NCBI RefSeq assembly: GCF_029626035.1
Contig: NZ_JARUBE010000003.1
Coordinates: forward strand, 3,038,001-3,102,000
Source: Micromonospora sp. WMMD980
Lineage (GTDB): Bacteria; Actinomycetota; Actinomycetes; Mycobacteriales; Micromonosporaceae
Direction of reading: 5' to 3'
DNA length: 64,000 bases
The notes under the pieces are model-generated. The model worked only from the letters and a program-made list of their open reading frames with translations. It searched no databases and was not told the origin of the DNA. A program made the translations under genes and the position numbers. Positions 57,740-64,000 of this stretch are shown one piece after another (position 1 is the first letter of the stretch; every line of letters begins with the position of its first letter).

Positions 57740-58002
57740 CCACACCGGCCGAGGACTGCGGCGTGACTGGTGGGTGCCAGGCGTGCCCGCTCTTCACCGC
57801 GAACGTCTGCGGTGACCCTGCGCCCGAGGCGGCGTGCCCGCCTCCGACAGAGCTGACGGGGATGTGGGAGCCGGCCGACTTCCTCGGCGGTGCGCCGGAC
57901 GAGGTCCGTCCGCCGGCTGTCGACCCGGACGCCCCGGACGTCGACCCGAACGAGCCGCGCCCCGAGGGTGCCGGCTGCTGCGGCGGTGCCTGCGCCGGCT
58001 GA
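57736..58002 (+). CDS. Cys-rich acidic small protein
   Basis: 88 aa with nine Cys: DCGVTGGCQACPLFTANVCG near the start and GCCGGACAG at the end, joined by an Asp/Pro-rich linker. Probably metal-binding. Unrecognised. Followed by a terminator. Confidence 0.65.
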   Translation: MTTPAEDCGVTGGCQACPLFTANVCGDPAPEAACPPPTELTGMWEPADFLGGAPDEVRPPAVDPDAPDVDPNEPRPEGAGCCGGACAG

Positions 58003-58019
58003 CCTTCCCCGACCCGCCC

Positions 58020-58055
58020 GAAGGGCCGCTCTCCCGCGACGGAGGGCGGCCCTTC
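58020..58055 (+). terminator. Terminator before DNA polymerase
   Basis: GAAGGGCCGCTCTCC pairs with GGAGGGCGGCCCTTC (one mismatch), loop of six bases. Confidence 0.7.
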
Positions 58056-58077
58056 CCGCTACCCGAAAGGAGCCTTC

Positions 58078-59907
58078 GTGCTGACTCTGACTCACGAGGT
58101 GGCCGGGGAGACGTGCGCAATCCACTTCCCCGAGCGGGCCGCCGACCTGATGGGCTTCGAGGCGTTCATTGCCGGCCCTGACAAGGTGCTCGCGGTCGAC
58201 ACCGAAACGACCGGCCTTGACATCTACTCCCCCGGGCACCGCCTGCGCCTGGTGCAGATCGGCAACTCGCGTGAGGCGTGGGTACTGCAAGCCGACCTTT
58301 TCGCCGCGCACATCCGGCGAGCGCTGGCCCGGCCCCGGCACTACGTCTTTCACAACTTCACCTATGACGCCCTGGTGCTCGACCGGCACCTAGGCATTCC
58401 GCTGGAAGACCTCGGGGCCCGGTCGTTCGACACCCGCGTAGCCGCGCACCTGCTCGATCCGCGCGCCCCGCAGGAAGGCGGTATCGGCCTCTCGCTGAAG
58501 CCGCTCAGCGCGGTCTACGTCGACCCGAACGCGGTCGACACGGCCGACGGGCTCACCGCGGTCTTCCGGTCGCTCGGCTTCACGAAGGCTACCGGCTTCG
58601 CCCGCATCCCCATCGACCACGAAACGTATGTGCGCTACGCCGGCCTGGACGTCGTCTACACACACCGGCTCTTCCGGGAGCTGGGCCCGATGGTGCGCGA
58701 TGTTGGCCTGGACCACCTGAGCCGCTTCGAGCTGCACCTTCAGGTGCTTCTCGCGATCCTTCAGCGGCGCGGGATGCGGTTGGACATCCCCTACGTCGAG
58801 AAGTTGCGCGCGGACCTGCTGGCCGAGGCCGACCAGTTTAAACAGGTCGCCCGCCGCTACGGGGTGGAGAACGTCAACAGCACCGCGCAGGTCGCGACGG
58901 CGCTTCAGGCCATGGGCGAAGAGCTGACCGAGACGACCGCCAGCGGTGCCGCGAAGGTCGATAAGGGCGTGCTCTTGCCGCTGGCGGATCTCAACCTTCA
59001 GTGGGAGCGCACCGAGTCACGCACGCCGAACCCGCTCGCCGACGCGGTCGTGCGAAGCAAGCGCTCGGAAAAGTGGGCGACCGCCTACGCGGATGCCTTC
59101 TTGGAGCTGCGCGACTCGGAAGACCGACTACACCCGTCGATTGGCGCCCTTCAGGCCCGGACGGCGCGCATGTCGGTGTCCCGGCCTCCGCTTCAGCAGC
59201 TCCCGTCGTCGGACTGGCGGGTACGGCGGGCGTTCATCCCGGACCCGGGACAGAGCATCATCGCGGCCGACTACCAGGCCGTAGAGATGCGCGTGCTCGC
59301 GGCGCTGTCCGGCGACGAGACGATGATCAAGGCGATTGCGGACGGCGTTGACCTGCACAGCTTCACGGCTGAGAAGGTCTTCGGCCCCGACTTCACCAAG
59401 CAACACCGGAAGATCGCGAAGGCCGTCGGCTTCGGCAAGGTCTACGGGGGTGGCGCGACAACGATCGCACGGCAGACCGGCGCGGACATGGAGTCCGTCC
59501 GGGGCGCGCTGGCGGCGTACGACGCGACCTTCCCGGGGATCAAGCGCTACTCGCGCCGGCTGGTCAACCGGGCGGAATACGGCCGCAAGGAGGTCGTGAC
59601 CCCGGCGGGCCGGCATCTCCCGCTCGACCGTGACCGGCTCTACGCGGCGACGAACTACGTCGTCCAGTCGACGGCGCGGGACCTGCTGGCGCAGGCCATC
59701 GTCGACATCTTCGATGCCGGCCTGGGCGATCACCTGCTGCTGCCCGTGCATGACGAGCTGATCGCGCAGGCCCCGGAGGCGGACGCCGAAGAGGTTATCC
59801 GCGAGATCGGCCGCGTGATGGAGAGCGACTTCTACGGCGTCCGCATCGCAAGTGACCCTGAGGTGGTCGGGGCGTCGTGGGGCGCAGCGTACGGGGCTCC
59901 GTTCTGA
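58078..59907 (+). CDS. DNA polymerase I (family A) with 3'-5' exonuclease
   Basis: 609 aa from the GTG at 58078 after GAAAGGAGCCTTC. Exonuclease motifs VDTETTGLDIY (Exo I, about 41), HNFTYDALVLD (Exo II, about 92) and YAGLDVVYT (Exo III, about 188) are intact. Polymerase motifs A DYQAVEMRVLAALSGD (about 398), B RKIAKAVGFGKVYGGG (about 444) and C PVHDEL (about 557) follow. No 5' nuclease domain. A replicative phage polymerase of normal length. Confidence 0.95.
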   Translation: MLTLTHEVAGETCAIHFPERAADLMGFEAFIAGPDKVLAVDTETTGLDIYSPGHRLRLVQIGNSREAWVLQADLFAAHIRRALARPRHYVFHNFTYDALVLDRHLGIPLEDLGARSFDTRVAAHLLDPRAPQEGGIGLSLKPLSAVYVDPNAVDTADGLTAVFRSLGFTKATGFARIPIDHETYVRYAGLDVVYTHRLFRELGPMVRDVGLDHLSRFELHLQVLLAILQRRGMRLDIPYVEKLRADLLAEADQFKQVARRYGVENVNSTAQVATALQAMGEELTETTASGAAKVDKGVLLPLADLNLQWERTESRTPNPLADAVVRSKRSEKWATAYADAFLELRDSEDRLHPSIGALQARTARMSVSRPPLQQLPSSDWRVRRAFIPDPGQSIIAADYQAVEMRVLAALSGDETMIKAIADGVDLHSFTAEKVFGPDFTKQHRKIAKAVGFGKVYGGGATTIARQTGADMESVRGALAAYDATFPGIKRYSRRLVNRAEYGRKEVVTPAGRHLPLDRDRLYAATNYVVQSTARDLLAQAIVDIFDAGLGDHLLLPVHDELIAQAPEADAEEVIREIGRVMESDFYGVRIASDPEVVGASWGAAYGAPF

Positions 59908-59910
59908 CCC

Positions 59911-59924
59911 TGCGTGACCACGCA
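59911..59924. promoter_or_regulatory. Short divergent palindrome TGCGTGACCACGCA
   Basis: TGCGTGA and CGCA arms are kept but the centre is shortened to 14 bp. It lies three bases after the polymerase stop, where other members of the 20-bp class sit. Confidence 0.35.
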
Positions 59925-59954
59925 TGAGACAACTGACACCCGGAGGGATTCGGC

Positions 59955-60308
59955 ATGAAGCCGGCTGATTTGGACATGGACCGTGACGCGGTTCGCATGG
60001 TCGACCTGGTCACCGCAGTGAGGGACGAGCTGGCGGCGCTGGAAGGCGTTCTACCTGCGGCGATGGATGCGCAGTGGACCTCAGCCCCGGTCGCTCGGCC
60101 GAGGGAGGACACGGCCGAACGGATGAAGAATCGGAGGAGTGAGCCTACGGCGGACATCACTCTTGATCCGCATCGCTTGCAACTCCGTGACCAGGTAGTA
60201 CGCTCTGGCCACACCCTTAACAGGGCCTTAATTGCTCTGCGGCAAGTTCGCCAGGGCGTCGAGCAGGCGTTGACGCCATGGCACGGGGAGGACATCGAAC
60301 ATGGTTAG
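59955..60308 (+). CDS. Hypothetical helical protein
   Basis: 117 aa after CCGGAGGGATTCGGC. MVDLVTAVRDELAALEGVLP and LQLRDQVVRSGHTLNRALIA are amphipathic helices. No family. Overlaps the next gene. Confidence 0.6.
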   Translation: MKPADLDMDRDAVRMVDLVTAVRDELAALEGVLPAAMDAQWTSAPVARPREDTAERMKNRRSEPTADITLDPHRLQLRDQVVRSGHTLNRALIALRQVRQGVEQALTPWHGEDIEHG

Positions 60309-60666
60309 TGGGTCCTGGGGTGATCTCCGAGAAGTCCCGTTGACGGGACTCCGGCCGCTATGCGTGTACCTCGCTGGGCCGTCCACGGGCACGCCGGAGG
60401 AGCGTCGAGCGCGCTTCAGCGCGGCTTACGACTCGCTGACCGCCGACGGACACTCGGTCATTGCTCCGGGCTGGGTCCACCCGGACACGGCCGACGCCCG
60501 GGAGCTACTGTCTGTAGTGGAGGACGACATGGCGTCGCTTGCCGCGTCCGATCTACTGGTGACCCTGCCGGGCTCTGATCACCTCTGGGAAGTCGTCGCC
60601 GCATCCGCTCTAGGCGTCCCGCGCGTGCCCTTCACTGCCGCTCTGCCCGATTCTCTTACCGCATGA
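60301..60666 (+). CDS. Nucleoside deoxyribosyltransferase-like (DUF4406-type) protein
   Basis: 121 aa. CVYLAGPSTGTPEERRARFS and LTADGHSVIAPGWVHPDTAD with MASLAASDLLVTLPGSDHLW match the Rossmann-like DUF4406/nucleoside deoxyribosyltransferase-like fold. It may act in nucleotide salvage or modification during infection. Confidence 0.7.
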   Translation: MVSGSWGDLREVPLTGLRPLCVYLAGPSTGTPEERRARFSAAYDSLTADGHSVIAPGWVHPDTADARELLSVVEDDMASLAASDLLVTLPGSDHLWEVVAASALGVPRVPFTAALPDSLTA

Positions 60667-60682
60667 CCTAGCTGGGAAAACG

Positions 60683-60713
60683 AAGGCCCCGGGATTTCCC
60701 CCCGGGGCCTTTG
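60683..60713 (+). terminator. Rho-independent terminator
   Basis: AAGGCCCCGGG / CCCGGGGCCTT stem followed by TGTCCTG. It isolates the sigma-factor unit from upstream transcription. Confidence 0.8.
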
Positions 60714-60766
60714 TCCTGTTCGTGCCTCCCTCGTATCGGACTCTCTCACTCCCTGCCCGCTGCACT

Positions 60767-60786
60767 TGCGTGAGTCGACTCGCGCG
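60767..60786. promoter_or_regulatory. 20-bp-family operator before sigma gene
   Basis: TGCGTGAGTCGACTCGCGCG. It overlaps a plausible -35 (TTGCGT, 60766-60771) 17 bp from TTAAGT (60789-60794), so a repressor bound here would block a housekeeping promoter for the sigma gene. Confidence 0.6.
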
Positions 60787-60815
60787 TCTTAAGTTCTCCT
60801 TAACGCGGGTTTTCC

Positions 60816-60843
60816 CGAACACCTGTTCGACTACTGCCAGTGA
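60816..60843 (+). promoter_or_regulatory. ECF-like promoter, site G (degenerate, at sigma gene)
   Basis: CGAACA-N13-TGCCAGTGA. The left box and the spacer (CCTGTTCGACTAC, like site E) are kept; the right box is diverged. 38 bp before the sigma start. Confidence 0.45.
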
Positions 60844-60880
60844 CACCCGGCGGGCTTCTCACACCCTTTGGAGGGTAACT

Positions 60881-61645
60881 ATGTCCGCTTTCAATGCGCT
60901 TTGGACTGTTCCGGCCGTCCGCCTGACCGTCGCCGAGGAGGTTGCCGCCATCGCTGCAGCGAAGAAGGGCGACAGTGAGGCTCAGCTTCGGCTCTTCACC
61001 GCGTACGTCCCGGCGCTGAACTCGGCCGCCGCGCAGTACGCCGCGCTGCTGTCCCTGGACGATGCCCGGCAGACCGCGCTTCTCGGGTTCCTGGAAGTCA
61101 TCGCGGCGCACGACCCAGAGAAGTCGGACCGCCTGGCCGGCAAGATGCGCGTGCGTCTTCACGACGCGATGACCGAGGCCGCGTCGGACGCTTCTAACGG
61201 CTTCACGGTGCCGGCGCGCACGCTGCGGCGGTTCTTCAACGTCATGAAGGCCGCGAACGGGGACGTTGCCGAGGCCGCGCGCATCGCTCCGACTTTCGAG
61301 CTGGCGACGGATCGGTTCTATGACGTGCTCGCCGCCGTCCGGGCGGACGAGTCCCTTGATCTGGAAGTAGAGATCAACGGGGGCGACGCCGCGACGACGG
61401 TCGTCGGAGAGGTAACCGGGCCGCGCGAGATCGCCGATGCGGAAGACCGCGTGCTGGTGGACCTCGCCTTCCGGGCTGTGAACGACTTCGAGGCCGACGT
61501 GTGCCGACTGGCCTACGGCTTCGCGGAGTACGACACCGTCCCGGACGCGGAGATTGGGCACCGCCTCGGCGGCTTCGGCCGGCTGAAGATTCAGCGCACC
61601 CGCACGCGGGCCCTGGACAAGATGCGCGTCGCGCTTGGTGCGTGA
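60881..61645 (+). CDS. Divergent phage sigma-70-family factor
   Basis: 254 aa from the ATG at 60881 after GGAGGGTAACT. Residues about 18-85 (VAEEVAAIAAAKKGDSEAQL, LDDARQTALLGFLEVIAAHD) follow sigma region 2; about 105-150 (TVPARTLRRFFNVMKAANGD) resemble region 3; about 195-252 (FEADVCRLAYGFAEYDTVPD, EIGHRLGGFGRLKIQRTRTR, ALDKMR) have the helix-turn-helix pattern of region 4. It should redirect host RNA polymerase to phage promoters. The repeated TGAACA-N13-TGGCCGACT element is the obvious candidate target. The family call rests on pattern, not alignment. Confidence 0.7.
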   Translation: MSAFNALWTVPAVRLTVAEEVAAIAAAKKGDSEAQLRLFTAYVPALNSAAAQYAALLSLDDARQTALLGFLEVIAAHDPEKSDRLAGKMRVRLHDAMTEAASDASNGFTVPARTLRRFFNVMKAANGDVAEAARIAPTFELATDRFYDVLAAVRADESLDLEVEINGGDAATTVVGEVTGPREIADAEDRVLVDLAFRAVNDFEADVCRLAYGFAEYDTVPDAEIGHRLGGFGRLKIQRTRTRALDKMRVALGA

Positions 61646-61658
61646 GTCGTATCGCGCA
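61639..61658. promoter_or_regulatory. 20-bp-family operator upstream of site H
   Basis: TGCGTGAGTCGTATCGCGCA overlaps the sigma stop and ends 19 bp before the TGAACA box of site H. Confidence 0.6.
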
Positions 61659-61676
61659 AGTCGGGGTCGGGGTGCC

Positions 61677-61704
61677 TGAACACCTCGGCCCCGACTGGCC
61701 GACT
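61677..61704 (+). promoter_or_regulatory. ECF-like promoter, site H
   Basis: TGAACA-N13-TGGCCGACT, 38 bp before the ATG at 61742. It starts the last early operon in the window. Confidence 0.7.
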
Positions 61705-61741
61705 TGCCCAACGTCCCACACATCACGGAAGGAAACGCCCA

Positions 61742-61900
61742 ATGGACCTCTTCGACGCCGACATCGTCCGCACCCCCGAGGCACGCGAGGAGTACGACCT
61801 GATGACCTTCGAGGAGCGGGACGAGCTGGACGCCGCCCACGCCGACCGGATGCGCGAGGAGCTGACCGGTCTTCCCGCCCGGCCCGGGACGCGTCGGTGA
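61742..61900 (+). CDS. Small acidic protein
   Basis: 52 aa after CGGAAGGAAACGCCCA. FDADIVRTPEAREEYDLMTF and EERDELDAAHADRMREEL: acidic and helical. Too short for many gene finders; supported by promoter H, a strong ribosome-binding site and a GTGA overlap with the next gene. Small acidic early phage proteins often bind host factors, but no target is shown. Confidence 0.65.
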   Translation: MDLFDADIVRTPEAREEYDLMTFEERDELDAAHADRMREELTGLPARPGTRR

Positions 61901-62265
61901 GGCTCTGGGCCCGACTCCGGACGTACTGGCGCGAACGGCGCGAGGCTGCGGAGGTGCCTACCGGGTGGGAGTCACCCGAGGCCCGCGCCGAGCTGGCCGC
62001 CATCGTCCGGGAGATCACCGGGGAACACCGCACGGTGGGCGTTGCCCCTATCCCCTACCGCAGCCGGCACGCCGCCGAGGGCGAGGCAGAGCGCACCGAG
62101 GATTACGCCCCGCGCCGGGACGGCTCGCAGTCGATGGAGAACACCGGCTTTCTCCTGACGTACCCGGCGCTGTACCGCGAGCGCTATCGGCAACCGCTGC
62201 GGCAGTGGCGGGCCGAGCTGGAAGACGAGCCGTGGGGATTTACCCGTGACTACGACGCGCGCTGA
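61897..62265 (+). CDS. Hypothetical protein
   Basis: 122 aa, GTGA overlap. Arg/Trp-rich start (RLWARLRTYWRERREAAEV), central ARAELAAIVREITGEHRTVG, and C-terminal LTYPALYRERYRQPLRQWRA. Not recognised. Overlaps the next gene by 20 bp. Confidence 0.6.
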   Translation: MRLWARLRTYWRERREAAEVPTGWESPEARAELAAIVREITGEHRTVGVAPIPYRSRHAAEGEAERTEDYAPRRDGSQSMENTGFLLTYPALYRERYRQPLRQWRAELEDEPWGFTRDYDAR

Positions 62266-62599
62266 CTTCGCTCTGTATGTGGACGAGCTGACCGGGTGCG
62301 AGTGCGGGCCCTGCCGGGCGACCGGCCCGGGTGCGCTGGCGATCCGGCTCGGGATGCTCCGGGCCGGCGCGCACCGCCGGGTGACGCTCGCAGAGCACGC
62401 CGCAGAGGCCCGCGAGGTGAAGGCCGGCCGCCTGGCCTACCTTCGTGCCTCCGGTGCCTCTGCGGCTCACCTGGCGGCAGCGGAGCGCGGCTACGCGAAA
62501 TATGCGGGCTACATGCGGGATGGCATCGGGGCCGGCCTGACGCCGGACACCCCGGGCCGTTGGTCGACCCCGCGCGTGTCGACTCGCGGACTTGCGTGA
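62246..62599 (+). CDS. Hypothetical protein with CxCxxC
   Basis: 117 aa. GTG start inside the previous gene. LTGCECGPCRATGPGALAIR may bind metal, then a helical Ala-rich stretch (YLRASGASAAHLAAAERGYA). Unknown. Its 3' end carries operator-like sites. Confidence 0.6.
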   Translation: MTTTRADFALYVDELTGCECGPCRATGPGALAIRLGMLRAGAHRRVTLAEHAAEAREVKAGRLAYLRASGASAAHLAAAERGYAKYAGYMRDGIGAGLTPDTPGRWSTPRVSTRGLA

Positions 62600-62632
62600 T
62601 ACGACTCGCGCAAGTACGGTCGTTTACACGCA
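62574..62632. promoter_or_regulatory. Composite operator cluster
   Basis: GCGTGTCGACTCGCG (62574), TGCGTGATACGACTCGCGCA (62593-62612) and TCGTTTACACGC (62620-62631) in 58 bp. TTGCGT (62592) and TACGGT (62615), 17 bp apart, make a plausible housekeeping promoter covered by the operator. Confidence 0.65.
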
Positions 62633-62656
62633 CCCCGGACAGCGAAGGAGCCCCCG

Positions 62657-63238
62657 ATGACGACGACCTACGGCACCCGCGAGGAATGGCTGACCGCAGC
62701 CGTCGAGGCCATGCGCCCGCTCTTCGCGGAGGTGGGCGAGACGATCCCGACCGTGCGCGTGTCGGTCGGCTGGCCCGGCGGCAAGGGCAAGAAGAACGCC
62801 ACGATCGGGCAGTGCTGGCCGACCGGCCTCGCCGGTGACAAGGTCGCGCAGATTTTCATCTCGCCCGTGCTGGACAAGCCGGCCGACATCCTCGCGACGC
62901 TCGCGCATGAGCTGGTGCACGCAGTGGACGACTGCGCGAACCAGCACAAGGGCCGCTTCGTGAAGATCGCGAAGGCCATCGGCCTCACGGGCAAGATGAC
63001 CGCCACCGTCGCGGGTGACGAGCTGGCCGGGCGGCTGGCCGCGATCGCGAAGACCCTAGGCGACTTCCCGCATGGCCGGCTGAGCCTGGTCAGCGGCAGC
63101 GAGAAGAAGCAGTCAACCCGGATGATCAAGTGCGAGTGCGGTGACTGCGGCTACACCGCGCGGACAACCCGGAAATGGCTCGACGAGTACGGAGCCCCGA
63201 TCTGCCCCTGCAACAAAGAGCCGATGGGCGTCGCGTGA
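62657..63238 (+). CDS. SprT-like zinc metalloprotease
   Basis: 193 aa after CGAAGGAGCCCCCG. ADILATLAHELVHAVDDCAN holds the HExxH zinc site with a following HKGRF; the C-terminal CECGDCGYTARTTRKWLDEY...ICPC is the SprT zinc ribbon. SprT/Spartan relatives degrade proteins cross-linked to DNA. In a phage it could clear protein blocks from replicating DNA or attack a host defence protein; neither is shown. Confidence 0.82.
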   Translation: MTTTYGTREEWLTAAVEAMRPLFAEVGETIPTVRVSVGWPGGKGKKNATIGQCWPTGLAGDKVAQIFISPVLDKPADILATLAHELVHAVDDCANQHKGRFVKIAKAIGLTGKMTATVAGDELAGRLAAIAKTLGDFPHGRLSLVSGSEKKQSTRMIKCECGDCGYTARTTRKWLDEYGAPICPCNKEPMGVA

Positions 63239-63258
63239 GCGGCGCGGAAGGAGCACGA

Positions 63259-63762
63259 ATGACGGAACAGACGACCGTGAGCGCCTTGGAGGTGGGCGCG
63301 CGAATCCTGGTCGACGCCTCCCCCGGGCCGGTCGCGCTGGCGAAGACGACGGACTTCGTACAGGTCGCCGCAGTGACCGCGCTCTACAAGGCCGGGCGCA
63401 AGCGGGGCGTCGTGACCGACCTCGGCGAGATCATCGCCGGGCCAACGACACGGGTTTTCCTCGCCGCCACGCCCACACCGGAGGAGGTCACCGCGGACTC
63501 CCCCGACCCGGACCCGCTCCCCGCGCCGGCTGGCATCGTCTGGGCCTCGGTAAGCCTGAACGCCGCCGGCCGCGTGACGCCCGGAAGCGAGATCACCGCA
63601 GGCGACCGCACCGGCCCCGTACCGCCGGCCGCCGCCGACGGCGCTACGGACGCCCCGTCCCGGCTGGCCGCCGCGCTGGCGGCGATCGGCTACGAGCCGG
63701 CCGGCCGGTGGGCGTTGAAGAACGGCGCGGCTACCTGCCCCGTGCGGCCGATCCACCCCTGA
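63259..63762 (+). CDS. Hypothetical protein with basic core
   Basis: 167 aa after CGGAAGGAGCACGA. LEVGARILVDASPGPVALAK, then YKAGRKRGVVTDLGEIIAGP (SH3/KOW-like), a Pro/Asp-rich linker, and a C-terminal helix region SRLAAALAAIGYEPAGRWAL. Unrecognised; may bind nucleic acid. Confidence 0.6.
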   Translation: MTEQTTVSALEVGARILVDASPGPVALAKTTDFVQVAAVTALYKAGRKRGVVTDLGEIIAGPTTRVFLAATPTPEEVTADSPDPDPLPAPAGIVWASVSLNAAGRVTPGSEITAGDRTGPVPPAAADGATDAPSRLAAALAAIGYEPAGRWALKNGAATCPVRPIHP

Positions 63763-63765
63763 CGC

Positions 63766-63810
63766 AAGGCCCCGTGACCTGGATTTCCTCCGGGCGCGGG
63801 GCCTTCGTGT
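63766..63810 (+). terminator. Rho-independent terminator
   Basis: AAGGCCCCG pairs with CGGGGCCTT around a 22-nt loop; TCGTGTT follows. Confidence 0.7.
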
Positions 63811-63850
63811 TGCGCGAGCCGACTCACGCATGTACTCTCGTTTATACACC
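63811..63850. promoter_or_regulatory. Consensus palindrome plus 12-bp-class relative
   Basis: TGCGCGAGCCGACTCACGCA (63811-63830) is one of the best palindromes; TCGTTTATACAC (63839-63850) is a degenerate 12-bp site. They precede the last gene in the window, with TGTACT or TATACA as possible -10 boxes. Confidence 0.6.
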
Positions 63851-63877
63851 GCCGGAAACCACGCAAGGAGCACGCCG

Positions 63878-64000
63878 TGACGACCACCTACTACGCCGCC
63901 ACCGCCCACCAGCGCCTGATGTTCCGGGCCGTGGACGCGATCTACGACGGCTTGGAGGCCGGCGAGGGTCTGCGCACCGTCACCGCCCGCGTCGCCGTGG
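63878..64000 (+). CDS. Early protein, 3' end outside window
   Basis: GTG at 63878 after GCAAGGAGCACGCC. The 41 visible residues (TTYYAATAHQRLMFRAVDAI, then YDGLEAGEGLRTVTARVAV) are helical and unrecognised. The frame is open at the window edge. Confidence 0.55.

Larger units (their letters stand above)
21405..64000 (+). mobile_element. Temperate siphovirus prophage, left ~42.6 kb
   Basis: It begins inside the pirin gene and runs past the window edge. It holds a serine integrase, packaging, head, tail, lysis and replication modules in siphovirus order, and several sequence motifs confined to it (20-bp palindromes, 12-bp sites, ECF-like promoters). Only the XRE/DUF397 pair is on the - strand. 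attR is not in the window, so total length is unknown. Confidence 0.93.

Overview
The window is very GC-rich, densely coding DNA from a high-GC actinomycete. Many GTG/TTG starts and the gene families (polyprenol-phosphate mannose synthase, SpoIIE-type phosphatase, ChaB, DUF2795, DUF3072, DUF1684) suggest Micromonosporaceae or a near relative; that placement is inference. It has two parts: host chromosome (1 to about 21,405) and the left ~42.6 kb of an integrated temperate siphovirus whose right end lies beyond the window.

Chromosome, 1-21.4 kb: a 5'-truncated mannosyltransferase, an FAD oxidoreductase, an aldehyde dehydrogenase, a run of small stress or envelope genes (ChaB, YihY, DUF2795, SRPBCC, small membrane proteins), a membrane channel-like protein, a PAS/GAF/SpoIIE/HATPase regulator, a HAD phosphatase, a cation/proton antiporter followed by a 58-bp tandem repeat, an FAD amine-oxidase-like protein, a phosphoesterase, a single ORF joining a GH15 glycosidase to a short-chain dehydrogenase, a stress protein, DUF1684, a GNAT acetyltransferase, and a MarR regulator followed by a pirin gene. 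The pirin gene is cut by the prophage.

Prophage, 21.4-64 kb, nearly all on the + strand: (1) lysogeny and cargo, 21.4-26.8 kb: large serine integrase, membrane-anchored protein, XRE/DUF397 pair on the - strand, Cys-rich small protein, secreted protein. (2) An early operon of eight small overlapping genes, 26.9-29.0 kb. (3) Packaging and head, 29.2-37.4 kb: HNH, possible cos region, TerS, TerL with a -1 frameshift at the Walker A motif, portal, MuF protein fused to an ADP-ribosyltransferase, scaffold, coat. (4) Connectors and tail, 37.5-47.3 kb, including a canonical G/GT frameshift, tape measure and baseplate/fibre proteins. (5) Lysis, 47.4-49.6 kb: endolysin, holin-like proteins and a collagen-like membrane protein. 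(6) DNA metabolism, 49.8-64 kb: dNMP kinase, RecB/Cas4-like exonuclease, LAGLIDADG protein, a phiC31 Gp3-like candidate excision factor, Holliday-junction resolvase, primase-helicase, DNA polymerase I, a sigma factor, and a SprT-like protease.

The most interesting system is regulatory. The phage encodes a divergent sigma-70-family protein (60,881-61,645), and six matched copies plus two one-sided or degenerate copies of an ECF-like promoter, TGAACA-N13-TGGCCGACT, stand 31-64 bp before early and replication genes, including the sigma gene itself. Over the same genome lie about fifteen 20-bp palindromes (consensus near TGCGTGAGTCGACTCACGCA) and about nine 12-bp GCGTKTAMACGC sites, some inside coding sequence, which look like operators or stoperators of an immunity system. 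Two AT-rich inverted-repeat elements (23.2 and 51.5 kb) share 25 of 26 bp of an arm. Two structural genes (TerL and a Gp37-like tail protein) need frameshifts as read, so recoding, prophage decay and sequence error must be told apart.
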